A stretch of 64,000 nucleotides of DNA, from the NCBI GenBank assembly GCA_016795155.1, contig JAEUIE010000025.1, forward strand, positions 1 to 64,000. Reading direction: 5' to 3'. Below are positions 17,426 through 26,518 of the stretch, in pieces. The stretch comes from Planctomycetia bacterium. Its GTDB lineage: Bacteria; Planctomycetota; Planctomycetia; Gemmatales; HRBIN36. Numbering within the stretch: position 1 is the stretch's first letter; every line of letters begins with the position of its first letter. A program made the translations under genes and the position numbers. The notes beneath the pieces were generated by a model that was not told the DNA's origin, did no database searches, and saw only the letters and a program-made list of their open reading frames with translations.

Positions 17426-17884
17426 ATGTTCTCGTACAGCAAAACAACACAATATGCGATTGCTGCAGCGAGCAGGCTGGCAGAAGTGTACGATGACAAA
17501 ATCAAGTTGAGTTCCATGGATATTGCCCATGATCGCGGATTGCCCAAGCCAGTGGTTGCTAAGGTATTAACTGTGTTGTCACAAGCAGGAATTGTTACCG
17601 GCTCACCAGGCCCCGGAGGTGGTTATACACTTGCTGAATCGCCTGAGAAAATCACTCTGCACCGCGTCGCAGAGTGCTTTGATCGATTGGAACAACCATT
17701 GACCTGTCCGTTTGGTCCGGGATACTGTGGTACGGGTAATCCCTGTCCGTTGCATCATCAACTGGTCAATTTGCAGGAGCAGTTCTCTCGCTTTCTGAAG
17801 AATAACTCACTGGCATCTTTCAGAAAAAAAGGACAGGGTGCTAAACTCCTGGAGTTGATTCCTCCCCGGAGGAAATCGTCATGA
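17426..17884 (+). CDS. Rrf2-family iron-sulfur transcription regulator (NsrR-like)
   Basis: The 152-residue protein has the Rrf2 winged-helix DNA-binding domain ([17 protein letters not shown]; recognition region [17 protein letters not shown]; wing [11 protein letters not shown]). Three cysteines in the C-terminal part (C94, C101, C107, in [19 protein letters not shown]) match the cluster-ligating triad of NsrR, IscR and RsrR. NsrR loses repression when nitric oxide attacks its cluster, which would suit a gene buried in a nitrite reductase operon. It overlaps nrfH by 4 bases. The ATG at 17426 begins the conserved domain, so the longer open frame upstream was not used. Whether it senses NO, oxygen or iron is not settled by sequence. 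Confidence 0.85.
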   Translation: MFSYSKTTQYAIAAASRLAEVYDDKIKLSSMDIAHDRGLPKPVVAKVLTVLSQAGIVTGSPGPGGGYTLAESPEKITLHRVAECFDRLEQPLTCPFGPGYCGTGNPCPLHHQLVNLQEQFSRFLKNNSLASFRKKGQGAKLLELIPPRRKSS

Positions 17885-18363
17885 AAGGACTGATCCTCTG
17901 GTTGGCTGGGGGCAGCATTATTTCAATGATCTTGTGGTGCCTGCTGGGAATACTGCTCGGTGCCGGTGCGTACACGGTTTATTATGGGGAAGGGCTATCG
18001 TATCTCAGCAGCGACCCAAAAGCCTGTGTGAACTGTCACATCATGCGGGAACAGTACGATGAATGGCAGAAAGCCAGTCATCATGCCGCTGCCAGTTGTG
18101 TCGATTGTCATCTACCGCATGATCCATTAGGCAAGTGGATCGCCAAAGCCGAGAATGGATTCTGGCATTCCAAGGGATTTACTCTTCAGGATTTTCATGA
18201 GCCTATTCGCATACACAATAAAAATGCAACTATTCTGCAGGCGAATTGTGTGAGATGTCATCAGGATTTTGTTCATCAGATAACCACTATCAAGCCATCA
18301 GAATCAAACACTGTTCATTGCGTCCACTGTCATAACCATGTAGGACACGGGCCTTCACGCTGA
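17881..18363 (+). CDS. nrfH: NrfH, membrane-anchored tetraheme quinol dehydrogenase
   Basis: NrfH takes electrons from menaquinol in the membrane and hands them to the nitrite reductase NrfA. The 160-residue protein has one N-terminal membrane helix (about 7-32) and four CXXCH motifs (first Cys at 49, 73, 123, 147). The first is followed by a Met two residues on (CVNCHIM), the hallmark Met ligand of heme 1 in NrfH. Length matches the NapC/NirT-NrfH family. It overlaps the Rrf2 gene by 4 bases and lies 20 bases before nrfA. Confidence 0.93.
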   Translation: MKGLILWLAGGSIISMILWCLLGILLGAGAYTVYYGEGLSYLSSDPKACVNCHIMREQYDEWQKASHHAAASCVDCHLPHDPLGKWIAKAENGFWHSKGFTLQDFHEPIRIHNKNATILQANCVRCHQDFVHQITTIKPSESNTVHCVHCHNHVGHGPSR

Positions 18364-18383
18364 AGTAATGCAAAGGAGCCACT

Positions 18384-19838
18384 GTGACAAACTCAACTGC
18401 CTCTACAACCTCATCCTGGTCACGTTCTTCCTGGTCGGGGAAGCTGTTGCTATGTCTGCTGGTGGCAGCGGCTACCATCGGTGTCATGCTGCTTTGGCAG
18501 AACATTGCTGAGCGCAAGCAGGAAGCGTTGCAGAATGTTTTCAAAGTGGTGGAAGTCACAGAGGATACGATAGATCCAGCCATCTGGGGGAAGAACTATC
18601 CCCGACAATATGACAGCTACAGTAGAACGGTTGATGTTGAACGAACCCGACATGGAGGTTCGGAAGCATTTCAGAAACTGGATGATGACCCCCGCTGGCG
18701 AATACTGTTCAAAGGATATGCCTTCGGAGTTGATTATCGCGAGGAACGTGGGCATGCCTACATGCTCAAGGATCAGGAAGAAACCGAACGCGTCAAGAAC
18801 TTCAAGCAACCCGGCGCCTGTCTGCACTGCCATGCTTCCGTTCTGACTGCCTATCAGCAGACAGGAGTGAAGGCTGGCATTCCTAACGATGCAGCACATC
18901 GGCAACAGGCCATCATGAAAGGATTTGAAGAAGTCTGCGCCATGCCCTATGCCGAGGCAAACAAACTGGTTTCTCATCCTGTCAGTTGCGTTGATTGTCA
19001 TGATCCTGCCACGATGGCACTGCGTGTCACCCGTCCTGGTTTCATCAATGGTATGCAGGTGCTGGCACAGTCGAGCGATCCGTTGCCCCATCTCCCAAGC
19101 GTGGAACGCTGGCGCAAAGGATCACGGAAAACGCCCTACGATCCGAATCTCGAAGCCAGCAGGCAGGAAATGCGTTCCATGGCTTGTGCTCAGTGCCATG
19201 TGGAGTATTACTTCAAAGGCGAAAAGAAATTGCTGACATACCCCTGGCACAAAGGATTGAAGGCTGACCAGATTGAAGAATACTACGATGAAGTGGGCTG
19301 GAAAGACTGGGTGCATGCTGATTCCGGTGCTCCGGTTCTCAAAGCTCAACATCCCGAATTTGAACTCTGGTCGCAAGGCATCCATGCTCGTTCCGGCGTT
19401 TCCTGTGCCGATTGTCACATGCCTTATAAACGTGAAGGTGCTATCAAGGTTAGTGACCATCACATCCGGAGCCCGATGCTCAACATCTCGCGTGCTTGTC
19501 AGACCTGCCATCATTACCCTGAGCAGGAAATTCTGAGCCGGGTGAATGCCATTCAAGACCGCACGAAGAACCTGATGCTGCGGGCAGAGAATGCCACGGT
19601 CGATCTGATCAAGGCATTGAATGAGGCAGGCAAGCAGGGCAAAAACGATGAACAACTGAAAGCGGTTCGTGCACTTCATCGCAAAGCGCAGTGGCGTCTA
19701 GATTTCATCGCTGCAGAAAACTCAACGGGTTTCCATGCCCCACAGGAATCAGCCAGGCTGCTGGGTGAAGCCATCGATTTCGCCCGCCAGGGGCAGATCA
19801 AACTGCTTGAAGTAAATAAGCCGACTGGAAAACCTTAA
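18384..19838 (+). CDS. nrfA: Ammonia-forming cytochrome c nitrite reductase
   Basis: NrfA reduces nitrite to ammonium with six electrons in the periplasm. The 484-residue protein has an N-terminal hydrophobic anchor or signal (about 20-38) and five heme sites (first Cys at 146, 202, 268, 341, 372). The active-site residues are seen: Arg122 in ERGHAYM, Tyr275/276 in CHVEYYF after heme 3, and His334 in GIHARSGVSCADCH. The catalytic heme site is CLHCH, not the CXXCK of Escherichia coli, so this belongs with the CXXCH variants. The start is GTG at 18384, with AAGGAG 7 bases upstream. Confidence 0.95.
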   Translation: MTNSTASTTSSWSRSSWSGKLLLCLLVAAATIGVMLLWQNIAERKQEALQNVFKVVEVTEDTIDPAIWGKNYPRQYDSYSRTVDVERTRHGGSEAFQKLDDDPRWRILFKGYAFGVDYREERGHAYMLKDQEETERVKNFKQPGACLHCHASVLTAYQQTGVKAGIPNDAAHRQQAIMKGFEEVCAMPYAEANKLVSHPVSCVDCHDPATMALRVTRPGFINGMQVLAQSSDPLPHLPSVERWRKGSRKTPYDPNLEASRQEMRSMACAQCHVEYYFKGEKKLLTYPWHKGLKADQIEEYYDEVGWKDWVHADSGAPVLKAQHPEFELWSQGIHARSGVSCADCHMPYKREGAIKVSDHHIRSPMLNISRACQTCHHYPEQEILSRVNAIQDRTKNLMLRAENATVDLIKALNEAGKQGKNDEQLKAVRALHRKAQWRLDFIAAENSTGFHAPQESARLLGEAIDFARQGQIKLLEVNKPTGKP

Positions 19839-19876
19839 AGTGATTTCGCTAATCCAAGCGAAAGTCGAGGTGTTCG

Positions 19877-21169
19877 ATGTTATTCAGATTCTCCCTCTCC
19901 ATCGTGCTGTTGCTGCTTGTTGCATTGACACTTTTTGCAAGCGATATCGAACGTGAACCCATTAATTATTCCAAGGCAACTCCTGACAACTTGATCAGCA
20001 GGCTGCAGGAGAAACTGGAAGCAGGCAAAGCAAGACTGAAGTACGATCCGGAACATGGCTACCTCAAAGAACTGTTACGTGAGTTCAGTATCCCACTTTC
20101 ATCTCAGGTATTGGTGTTTTCCAAAACCAGTCTGCAACGCAGCCATATCAGTCCCAAAACGCCTCGGGCCATCTATTTCAATGATGACATCTATCTTGGA
20201 TACTGCATGAATGGCAGTGTCATGGAAATTTCCGTGGCCGATTCAAAACTGGGAACGGTCTTCTACACGATCGATCAGGAACAACAATCCAAGCCTGTCA
20301 TCAAACGACAGACAGACAGTTGTCTGGTTTGCCATGCATCATCCTACAATCACGGCTTGCCCGGACATCTCGTCCGTTCGGTTTATCCTGACAGTACCGG
20401 CGAGCCACTGCTCGCATCCGGGTCGTATCGTACGGATCATACCAGTGCATTCGCTGAACGCTGGGGCGGCTGGTATGTGTCTGGTACTCATGGCAAGCAG
20501 GAACACATGGGAAATCAAATATTCAGTAAACGAAAGAATGAATCGTCAGGTAATCAACCTGCCAGCCAGAATCTGAATGATCTTTCCAGGTTCTTTACAG
20601 CTTCCATGTACCCATCGCCACACAGCGATATCGTAGCACTCATGGTCCTGGAGCACCAGACTATGGTTCATAATCGAATAACTCGTGCGTTGCTCGAAAC
20701 CCGGATGGCTCAGCACTATCAGGATGATTTGAATAAAGCACTTCAGGAAAAGCCGGGGACGGTCTTTGATTCCACAAAAAGGCGCATCGAGAATCTGGCA
20801 GATGAACTGCTGAAATGCATGCTGTTGAGCGATGAAACAAAATTGACCAATCCGATAACTGGCACCACTTCATTTGCAAAAGAATTCACGGAGAATGGTC
20901 CACGGGACAGCAAAGGTCGTTCACTCCGAGATCTCGATTTGCAAACGAGGTTGTTTAAGTATCCATGCAGTTACCTGATCTATTCCAAATCTTTCGATGC
21001 ATTACCACCGGCAGTACTAGACGTCTTCTACCAGAAACTGTTCAAAGTCTTGACTGGGAAAGATCAATCGCCTCATTTTTCACAACTCAGCGCGAGGGAT
21101 AGACAAGCAATTCTTGAGATCCTGATTCAGACTAAATCTTCTTTACCCGGTTACTGGAATAAACGATAA
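19877..21169 (+). CDS. Unknown secreted monoheme cytochrome-like protein
   Basis: The 430-residue protein has a signal peptide (about 1-21) and a single CXXCH (C149-H153, DSCLVCHASS). The region after it (HLVRSVYPD, LASGSYRTDHTSAFAERWGGWYVSG) looks like a conserved globular domain. I do not know the family. It begins 38 bases after nrfA on the same strand, so it is probably part of the nrf transcript and may be an extra electron-transfer or sensing partner of the nitrite reductase system. Confidence 0.7.
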   Translation: MLFRFSLSIVLLLLVALTLFASDIEREPINYSKATPDNLISRLQEKLEAGKARLKYDPEHGYLKELLREFSIPLSSQVLVFSKTSLQRSHISPKTPRAIYFNDDIYLGYCMNGSVMEISVADSKLGTVFYTIDQEQQSKPVIKRQTDSCLVCHASSYNHGLPGHLVRSVYPDSTGEPLLASGSYRTDHTSAFAERWGGWYVSGTHGKQEHMGNQIFSKRKNESSGNQPASQNLNDLSRFFTASMYPSPHSDIVALMVLEHQTMVHNRITRALLETRMAQHYQDDLNKALQEKPGTVFDSTKRRIENLADELLKCMLLSDETKLTNPITGTTSFAKEFTENGPRDSKGRSLRDLDLQTRLFKYPCSYLIYSKSFDALPPAVLDVFYQKLFKVLTGKDQSPHFSQLSARDRQAILEILIQTKSSLPGYWNKR

Positions 21170-21363
21170 AAAGCGCCTGGTTCCCTATATTCACATGGTC
21201 CATTCGTAGCGGATTTGCTGTCCGGAATGGATAATTCCATCAAATGCAGATTTCTTCATTCATGTAAATTGACGGGTTTCTTCACTTATGTCGATTAAAT
21301 GAGATACCGATGTCATGAATGCGGCAGGATGCTACATTCATTCTGCTCAAGGAGTGAGCGATA

Positions 21364-23007
21364 ATGTCTGTTTCGGCTTCCCGTATTGTTTGTTATCTTT
21401 CTGGCTTATTACTTGGATTTGCTGGATTTGTCTCTGTTCTAGCTGAAGATGGAACGAAGCCAGTAACACCGTCGAAACCCGAAACATCTCCTGCTATTTC
21501 GTTCGATTGCCAGTCCGATGGTTGTAGGAATTGCTGCGCGTTCGATTTTTCAAAAACACCACCCATTTGGCCAGCTCCACGAACTGGTAACTTTCCGAAT
21601 CCACCCAAAGGGCCTGGCTATTATTCGCTGTTAGACCAGATCCGAGGTGAGTACAGGGAAAATCCACCTAAGTATGGTTACCCTCCTTTTGCTTTGATGC
21701 AGTACAGTTTTTTCAACGCTGATTTTCGATATCTTGATGATCCGAAGAACACTTCGTTTGATTATTGCGATCCCATCAAGCGAATGCATCTGGGTAACAA
21801 CTGGCTCTTCTCAACAGGCGGACAGGTCTGGAACCGGTACATGAATGAAGACAACAGCCGACTGACTCATACTGACAATAACTACGATCTGTTCCGCGTT
21901 CGAGCTTATGGTGATCTCTGGTATCAGGATAAATTCCGGTTGTATGCCGAATTCATCAGCGCTCACATATTCGATCCTGATTTGCCTCAACTGCCTATTG
22001 ATGCGAATGGTGCTGATTTTCAGAACCTGTTTATTGATCTGAAAATTGCTGAACTCGATGGTAATTCAGTATATCTTCGTGTTGGTCGTCAGGAATTGCT
22101 GTATGGTTCTCAGCGACTCATCTCGACACTCGACTGGGCAAATACTCGCCGCACCTTTCAAGGTGTATCAGCACTGTATCAAAGTGAAAAGTGGGATCTG
22201 TCCGCTTTCTGGGTTCAGCCTGTATTGCCAGACAAAGAAAAGTTCGATTCTGTGGATAACAATCAGAACTTTGCAGGCTTGTGGGCAACACATCGGCCTG
22301 AAAAAGGACAGTCCATCGATCTGTACTATCTGTTCCTTGACAATACCAATGAAGTGACTCAACTCAATATGACGCGTGCTCCATACAACGTGCACACAAT
22401 GGGAAGTCGTTACTTTGGCGACAAGGATAATGTGCTTTGGGATGTGGAAGCTGCGTTGCAGTTAGGTAAACGTGGTGAAGGTCAGATTGTCGCAGGCATG
22501 GCAACAGCAGGTGCCGGGTATCATTTCTCCAATCTGCTCTTCAACCCTACCTTCTGGGTTTATTACGATTATGCAACAGGAGACAGCAATCCTAACGAGG
22601 GTAGCTACACCACATTCAACCAGCTGTTTCCATTCGGGCATTATTATCTGGGATGGGCTGACCTGGTTGGCAGGCAGAATATCCAGGATCTTAATGCCCA
22701 TCTGTATCTCTATCCAACGAATTGGATAACACTTTGGCTGCAGTACCATCACTTCCGTTTGGCAGCAAGTCAGGATGCACTCTACAACGCTGCTGGACTG
22801 GCAATCCGTCGCGATCCATCGGGTAACGCCGGCTCAGAGGTAGGAAATGAGTTTGATCTTGTCCTCAACTTTCACTTAACCAAACACTCAGATCTGATGT
22901 TTGGCTATAGCAAGCTGTATGGAGGCTCTTTTCTCGAAGAGACATCTTCAGCGGAAAAAGCTGTCAATTCAGACATGCTCTTTCTGCTCTACAGTTACCG
23001 CTGGTAG
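21364..23007 (+). CDS. Alginate-export-type outer membrane beta-barrel porin
   Basis: The 547-residue protein has an N-terminal signal (about 1-27) and the look of an outer membrane barrel: alternating polar and aromatic residues, many short strands and a C-terminal aromatic end (LYSYRW). The block RVGRQELLYGSQRLISTLDWANTRRTFQG is typical of the alginate-export (AlgE-like) porin family; it spans about residues 239-267. A cysteine-containing N-terminal segment (CQSDGCRNCCAF) is unusual. It sits 194 bases after the monoheme gene and could serve as an outer membrane channel for nitrate or nitrite, though this is inference from position. It may have its own promoter in the gap. Confidence 0.8.
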   Translation: MSVSASRIVCYLSGLLLGFAGFVSVLAEDGTKPVTPSKPETSPAISFDCQSDGCRNCCAFDFSKTPPIWPAPRTGNFPNPPKGPGYYSLLDQIRGEYRENPPKYGYPPFALMQYSFFNADFRYLDDPKNTSFDYCDPIKRMHLGNNWLFSTGGQVWNRYMNEDNSRLTHTDNNYDLFRVRAYGDLWYQDKFRLYAEFISAHIFDPDLPQLPIDANGADFQNLFIDLKIAELDGNSVYLRVGRQELLYGSQRLISTLDWANTRRTFQGVSALYQSEKWDLSAFWVQPVLPDKEKFDSVDNNQNFAGLWATHRPEKGQSIDLYYLFLDNTNEVTQLNMTRAPYNVHTMGSRYFGDKDNVLWDVEAALQLGKRGEGQIVAGMATAGAGYHFSNLLFNPTFWVYYDYATGDSNPNEGSYTTFNQLFPFGHYYLGWADLVGRQNIQDLNAHLYLYPTNWITLWLQYHHFRLAASQDALYNAAGLAIRRDPSGNAGSEVGNEFDLVLNFHLTKHSDLMFGYSKLYGGSFLEETSSAEKAVNSDMLFLLYSYRW

Positions 23008-23315
23008 CAAACCAACCTGTTAAAATTGACAGCTTCGTGTGGTGTAATGCTTTGGAAGATGACTGATGATCAGAAGATAAGACTGATTCGCAGGTTGGTA
23101 AACTTGCGTAATCAGGCATAGTTGCGATGTCTCTGTCGAGCAGGACAGGATAATTCATCGAAAAATGGCATTTATTGCCTGTTTTCTCTTGCAACCTGTT
23201 GTCAGAATGTAGAGAAATACAGTAGGATGTTTCGCATTCAGTAACATAGTCTACGATGCAAGTTACAGCTTGTAATAACGCTGTACTCATATACCGATAC
23301 CACACCGAGGGTGCT
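23008..23315. other. Intergenic region without a gene
   Basis: This gap of 308 bases between the porin gene and the next secreted protein holds no convincing coding frame, RNA gene or strong hairpin terminator. It presumably contains the promoter for the downstream gene. Confidence 0.5.
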
Positions 23316-24791
23316 ATGAAACGCTTGATGGTTGCATGTATGGTCATGTCCTTGATGGCTAAGCCCATTTCCGCCCAGGACATCAACAAGTTGCTGCAAC
23401 GTGTGCCTGCGACGGCTAATCTGTTAACAGTAATTGATTCTTCTGCACTGATGAAAACTGCCAAGGCACAGGCTGAAGGCTGGTCGCAAAAGAGAAATCT
23501 GGACTATCTCAGTGGCAAGATTCCTTTTCCTCCAGCCATCACGTTTGCCGTGATCGCTGCAGAAGTAGATACTGCTGAACGTCGCAATAACTGGCAGATC
23601 AGCCTCTTGCAATTTCCAGACAAGGTTTACGAAGACAAACTCGCTCAGCGTGAAGGTTCCGATGTCGAACTGATTGAAAACCTGTATGTAATTCCTTCCC
23701 GCCGCAACATGTACTTTGTCCAGTTCGACAGAGAAAGTTATGGCATCTATTCGCCAGCTAATCGTCAAAAGATGATCAACTGGGTCAAGTTTGCCAAGAA
23801 CAACAGTGATGCTAAATTCAATCCCTATCTGATTGATGCTGTTTCACGTGGCGGCGCGAATGGCCAACTCAATATTGCCATGGACCTGTCACACAGTCTG
23901 GATCGTGTCGAAATCATCAACAGGTTGCAATCATCCAAGTTGATTATGGATTCCGGAATTGATCGCAAGCAATTGACCGATTTGATCGCTGGAATCAAAG
24001 GCTTGCGTTTCAGCTTGAACGTCACCAATAATTACATGGGCGAGCTAAGCATTGACTTTAACGACAATGTTCAGCCTTTCGAAAAGGTGCTGCCTGGGTT
24101 CCTGGTAGAAACGCTGGAACGCGCCGGATTCAACATGGGTGATTTGACACAATGGCAGAGCACCATGCGTGGAAAAACGCTTACTCTTAAAGGGGCGATC
24201 GATAATGACGATGTGACACGAATTCTGCACATGGTGATGCCACCAACAGTAGACACCTCGACGAATAATAATCTCAGCGGCGAAGCATTGATGGCAGCTA
24301 CTTCACAATCCTATTTCAAAGCAGTGGATTCGCTTCTCAAAGACCTGCGTGCTCGAAGTGATCGTTTCGATCGCAACAAGGATTGGAATACCAATGCACA
24401 GTGGTATGAATACACGGTAAACAAGATCAATTCACTTCCAGTGGTGAATACGGATGAAGCTCTGCTGGCCTATGCAGCACAGGTAACGGATCAATTGTCT
24501 ATCTGTTCTGAAAACCTCCGGGGTGTCAGCATTGAGGGCAAGGTTATTGATAGTTATCGTCGCGGCGGACGTGTTGCTGGTTGGGGTGGCTATTATGGTG
24601 GCGGTGGTTACAATGGTCTGGCTGGTGGTGGATTCGTGGGCAACACTTCAAATCGCCTCGAAGTGGAATCAGCGAAATTGGAAAATGCAGCCAAGGGAAC
24701 CAAGGACCGCAATGCCATCTGGACTAAGATCAGTGAACAAACCACAACTATTCGCGATCAGATGGCTAAGAAGTACCGACTGGAATTCTAA
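23316..24791 (+). CDS. Hypothetical secreted protein with glycine-rich segment
   Basis: The 491-residue protein starts with a signal peptide (MKRLMVACMVMSLMAKPISA) and continues DINKLLQRVPATANLLTVID, a pattern seen in secreted planctomycete proteins of unknown function. A central domain (about 60-390) shows no catalytic motif I recognise. Near the C-terminus lies a low-complexity run rich in Gly and Tyr (about 425-450) followed by a helical tail. The start at 23316 opens directly on the signal peptide. A strong hairpin terminator follows the gene. Confidence 0.6.
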   Translation: MKRLMVACMVMSLMAKPISAQDINKLLQRVPATANLLTVIDSSALMKTAKAQAEGWSQKRNLDYLSGKIPFPPAITFAVIAAEVDTAERRNNWQISLLQFPDKVYEDKLAQREGSDVELIENLYVIPSRRNMYFVQFDRESYGIYSPANRQKMINWVKFAKNNSDAKFNPYLIDAVSRGGANGQLNIAMDLSHSLDRVEIINRLQSSKLIMDSGIDRKQLTDLIAGIKGLRFSLNVTNNYMGELSIDFNDNVQPFEKVLPGFLVETLERAGFNMGDLTQWQSTMRGKTLTLKGAIDNDDVTRILHMVMPPTVDTSTNNNLSGEALMAATSQSYFKAVDSLLKDLRARSDRFDRNKDWNTNAQWYEYTVNKINSLPVVNTDEALLAYAAQVTDQLSICSENLRGVSIEGKVIDSYRRGGRVAGWGGYYGGGGYNGLAGGGFVGNTSNRLEVESAKLENAAKGTKDRNAIWTKISEQTTTIRDQMAKKYRLEF

Positions 24792-24816
24792 TATCTCAGA
24801 ATCTGAATACATCTAA

Positions 24817-24844
24817 CCGACCTGTCCGCAGGTCGGTTTTTTTT
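24817..24844 (+). terminator. Rho-independent terminator
   Basis: CCGACCTG (24817-24824) and CAGGTCGG (24829-24836) form an 8-bp stem with loop TCCG, followed by eight T residues. It ends transcription of the secreted-protein gene 26 bases upstream. Confidence 0.92.
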
Positions 24845-24929
24845 ACGCCTGTTAGCTTGCTGGATAAAGCCTTCGTTTCTCTTAAGATGATAGTGCCTGC
24901 CTATACTCTCGCTGTCAGGAGAGCCTGCC

Positions 24930-26504
24930 ATTCGATTTTGTCTGGTTGTTTTAATCTCGATAATTTCTGGCACTGCTGCACAGGCTGGCCCGCCAGCATT
25001 CACTGGGCTATACCCGGCCGGTACACAGCGCGGTACCACCACCGAAATTACTGCTTTAGGTACTTTTGATACATGGCCTGTACAGATCTGGGTCAGCGAC
25101 AGTAAAGTCAGTATCAAGCCAGGCAAAGATAAAGGTAAGCTGGCAGTTTCCGTTGCTGCAGATGCGGTACCCGGCATTTACTGGATTCGATTAATCTCCA
25201 GCGATGGCTCGAGTTCTCAACGCCCTCTACTCGTCAGTACGACACAGGAAGCCTTGGAAAGAGAGCCGAACGATAAGGCCGATCAGGCAGCCATCATAAC
25301 TTTGCCTCACATCATTAATGGTAAGTTGAATCGCAACGGCGACGTCGATCACTTTGCCGTTTCACTCAAAAAGGGCGAGACATTGACGGCTGCAGTCGAA
25401 GCACATCAGGCTTTTCGATCAGCTGCAGATACAGTCCTGCAATTGGTCACACCAACAGGTACGGTACTGGCCCAGAATCATGATTATCGTGGCCTGGATC
25501 CACAACTGGTTTACGAGGCAGGCAGCGATCAGAAAGTGATCATCCGTGTTTTCGGGTTTCCAGCTAATCCGGATCAATCCATTCGTTTATCCGGCGGCGA
25601 TCTTTTTGTGTATCGTCTTTTGCTCACCACTCAGGGAATTGCTGAATATGCATTGCCCTTGGCAGTGAATCGTGACAAACCAGACCCCATTAAATTGTTC
25701 GGTCAACGATCCGTTGAAAAGCAACCACTGGTGAATTGGAATGGAGTTGCGGGTGTAGTGTATCATCCACATTTCTTGGGTTATGCTGCAATTCGAAAAG
25801 AAACCATACCGTTGAAAGACGCCAGCGATACCAGCGTCACGGAAATGGTGAATGCTCCAGTTGGCATCACCGGCCGATTATCTAAATCCAATCCTGAGTT
25901 TCAGTTGAAATGGCAGGGTGAAAAAGGCAGGAAAGTTATCATTCAGGTACTGAGTCACAGCTATGGACTGGAAGTCGATCCAGTTGTCGTCATTCAGGAT
26001 TCAGGTGGCAAGCAGGTTCATCAGGCACAACTTAATACTTTGATTAACGATTTGTCTACTCCATTTGTACCTGCCGATAGTGGAGTATTTACAGTCAAAG
26101 TTAGAGATCTTCATGGCAGACATGGATTTCGGCAGGTGTTCATGCTGCGTATTACGTATGAGGTGCCCGACTTCAGTGTTCAACTGGATAAGGACAGCTT
26201 CATCCTCTCTGCCTCTAAACCGCTTGAGATTCCTCTGAAGTTGACTTCAGTGTCAGGCTTTTCTGAAGATGTCGACTATCAGGTACAGGGGCTGCCAGCA
26301 GGTGTACAGAACAATGTCATCACAACAGGTTCGGGAGACAAGAAAACTATCGCAATTCAATTGCAGACAACCCAGGTGGGGATACAGACTCCATTCCAGA
26401 TACGTGCTGTCTGCAGGAAAAGTAACCTTCAACGTGCTGTACTGGCTTCACTACCCGATTACGGCGAAACAACTTCGAATTTCTGGCTAACGACCATCAA
26501 GTAG
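24930..26504 (+). CDS. Secreted PPC-domain protein with apparent ATT start
   Basis: The 524-residue protein has a classic signal peptide (RFCLVVLISIISGTAAQA) and one or more beta-sandwich domains, including a pre-peptidase C-terminal (PPC) type domain (about 109-225; EREPNDKADQA, then DVDHFAVSLKKGETL). PPC domains act in secretion or substrate binding of exported proteins. The frame is open only from 24894 and has no ATG, GTG or TTG before the signal peptide. The ATT at 24930 stands 8 bases after AGGAG (24917-24921), ideal spacing; CTG codons at 24897 and 24912 are alternatives with no ribosome binding site. The next usual start, TTG at 25254, would remove the signal peptide. Confidence 0.7.
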   Translation: MRFCLVVLISIISGTAAQAGPPAFTGLYPAGTQRGTTTEITALGTFDTWPVQIWVSDSKVSIKPGKDKGKLAVSVAADAVPGIYWIRLISSDGSSSQRPLLVSTTQEALEREPNDKADQAAIITLPHIINGKLNRNGDVDHFAVSLKKGETLTAAVEAHQAFRSAADTVLQLVTPTGTVLAQNHDYRGLDPQLVYEAGSDQKVIIRVFGFPANPDQSIRLSGGDLFVYRLLLTTQGIAEYALPLAVNRDKPDPIKLFGQRSVEKQPLVNWNGVAGVVYHPHFLGYAAIRKETIPLKDASDTSVTEMVNAPVGITGRLSKSNPEFQLKWQGEKGRKVIIQVLSHSYGLEVDPVVVIQDSGGKQVHQAQLNTLINDLSTPFVPADSGVFTVKVRDLHGRHGFRQVFMLRITYEVPDFSVQLDKDSFILSASKPLEIPLKLTSVSGFSEDVDYQVQGLPAGVQNNVITTGSGDKKTIAIQLQTTQVGIQTPFQIRAVCRKSNLQRAVLASLPDYGETTSNFWLTTIK

Positions 26505-26518
26505 ATTGAACAGGGTAA

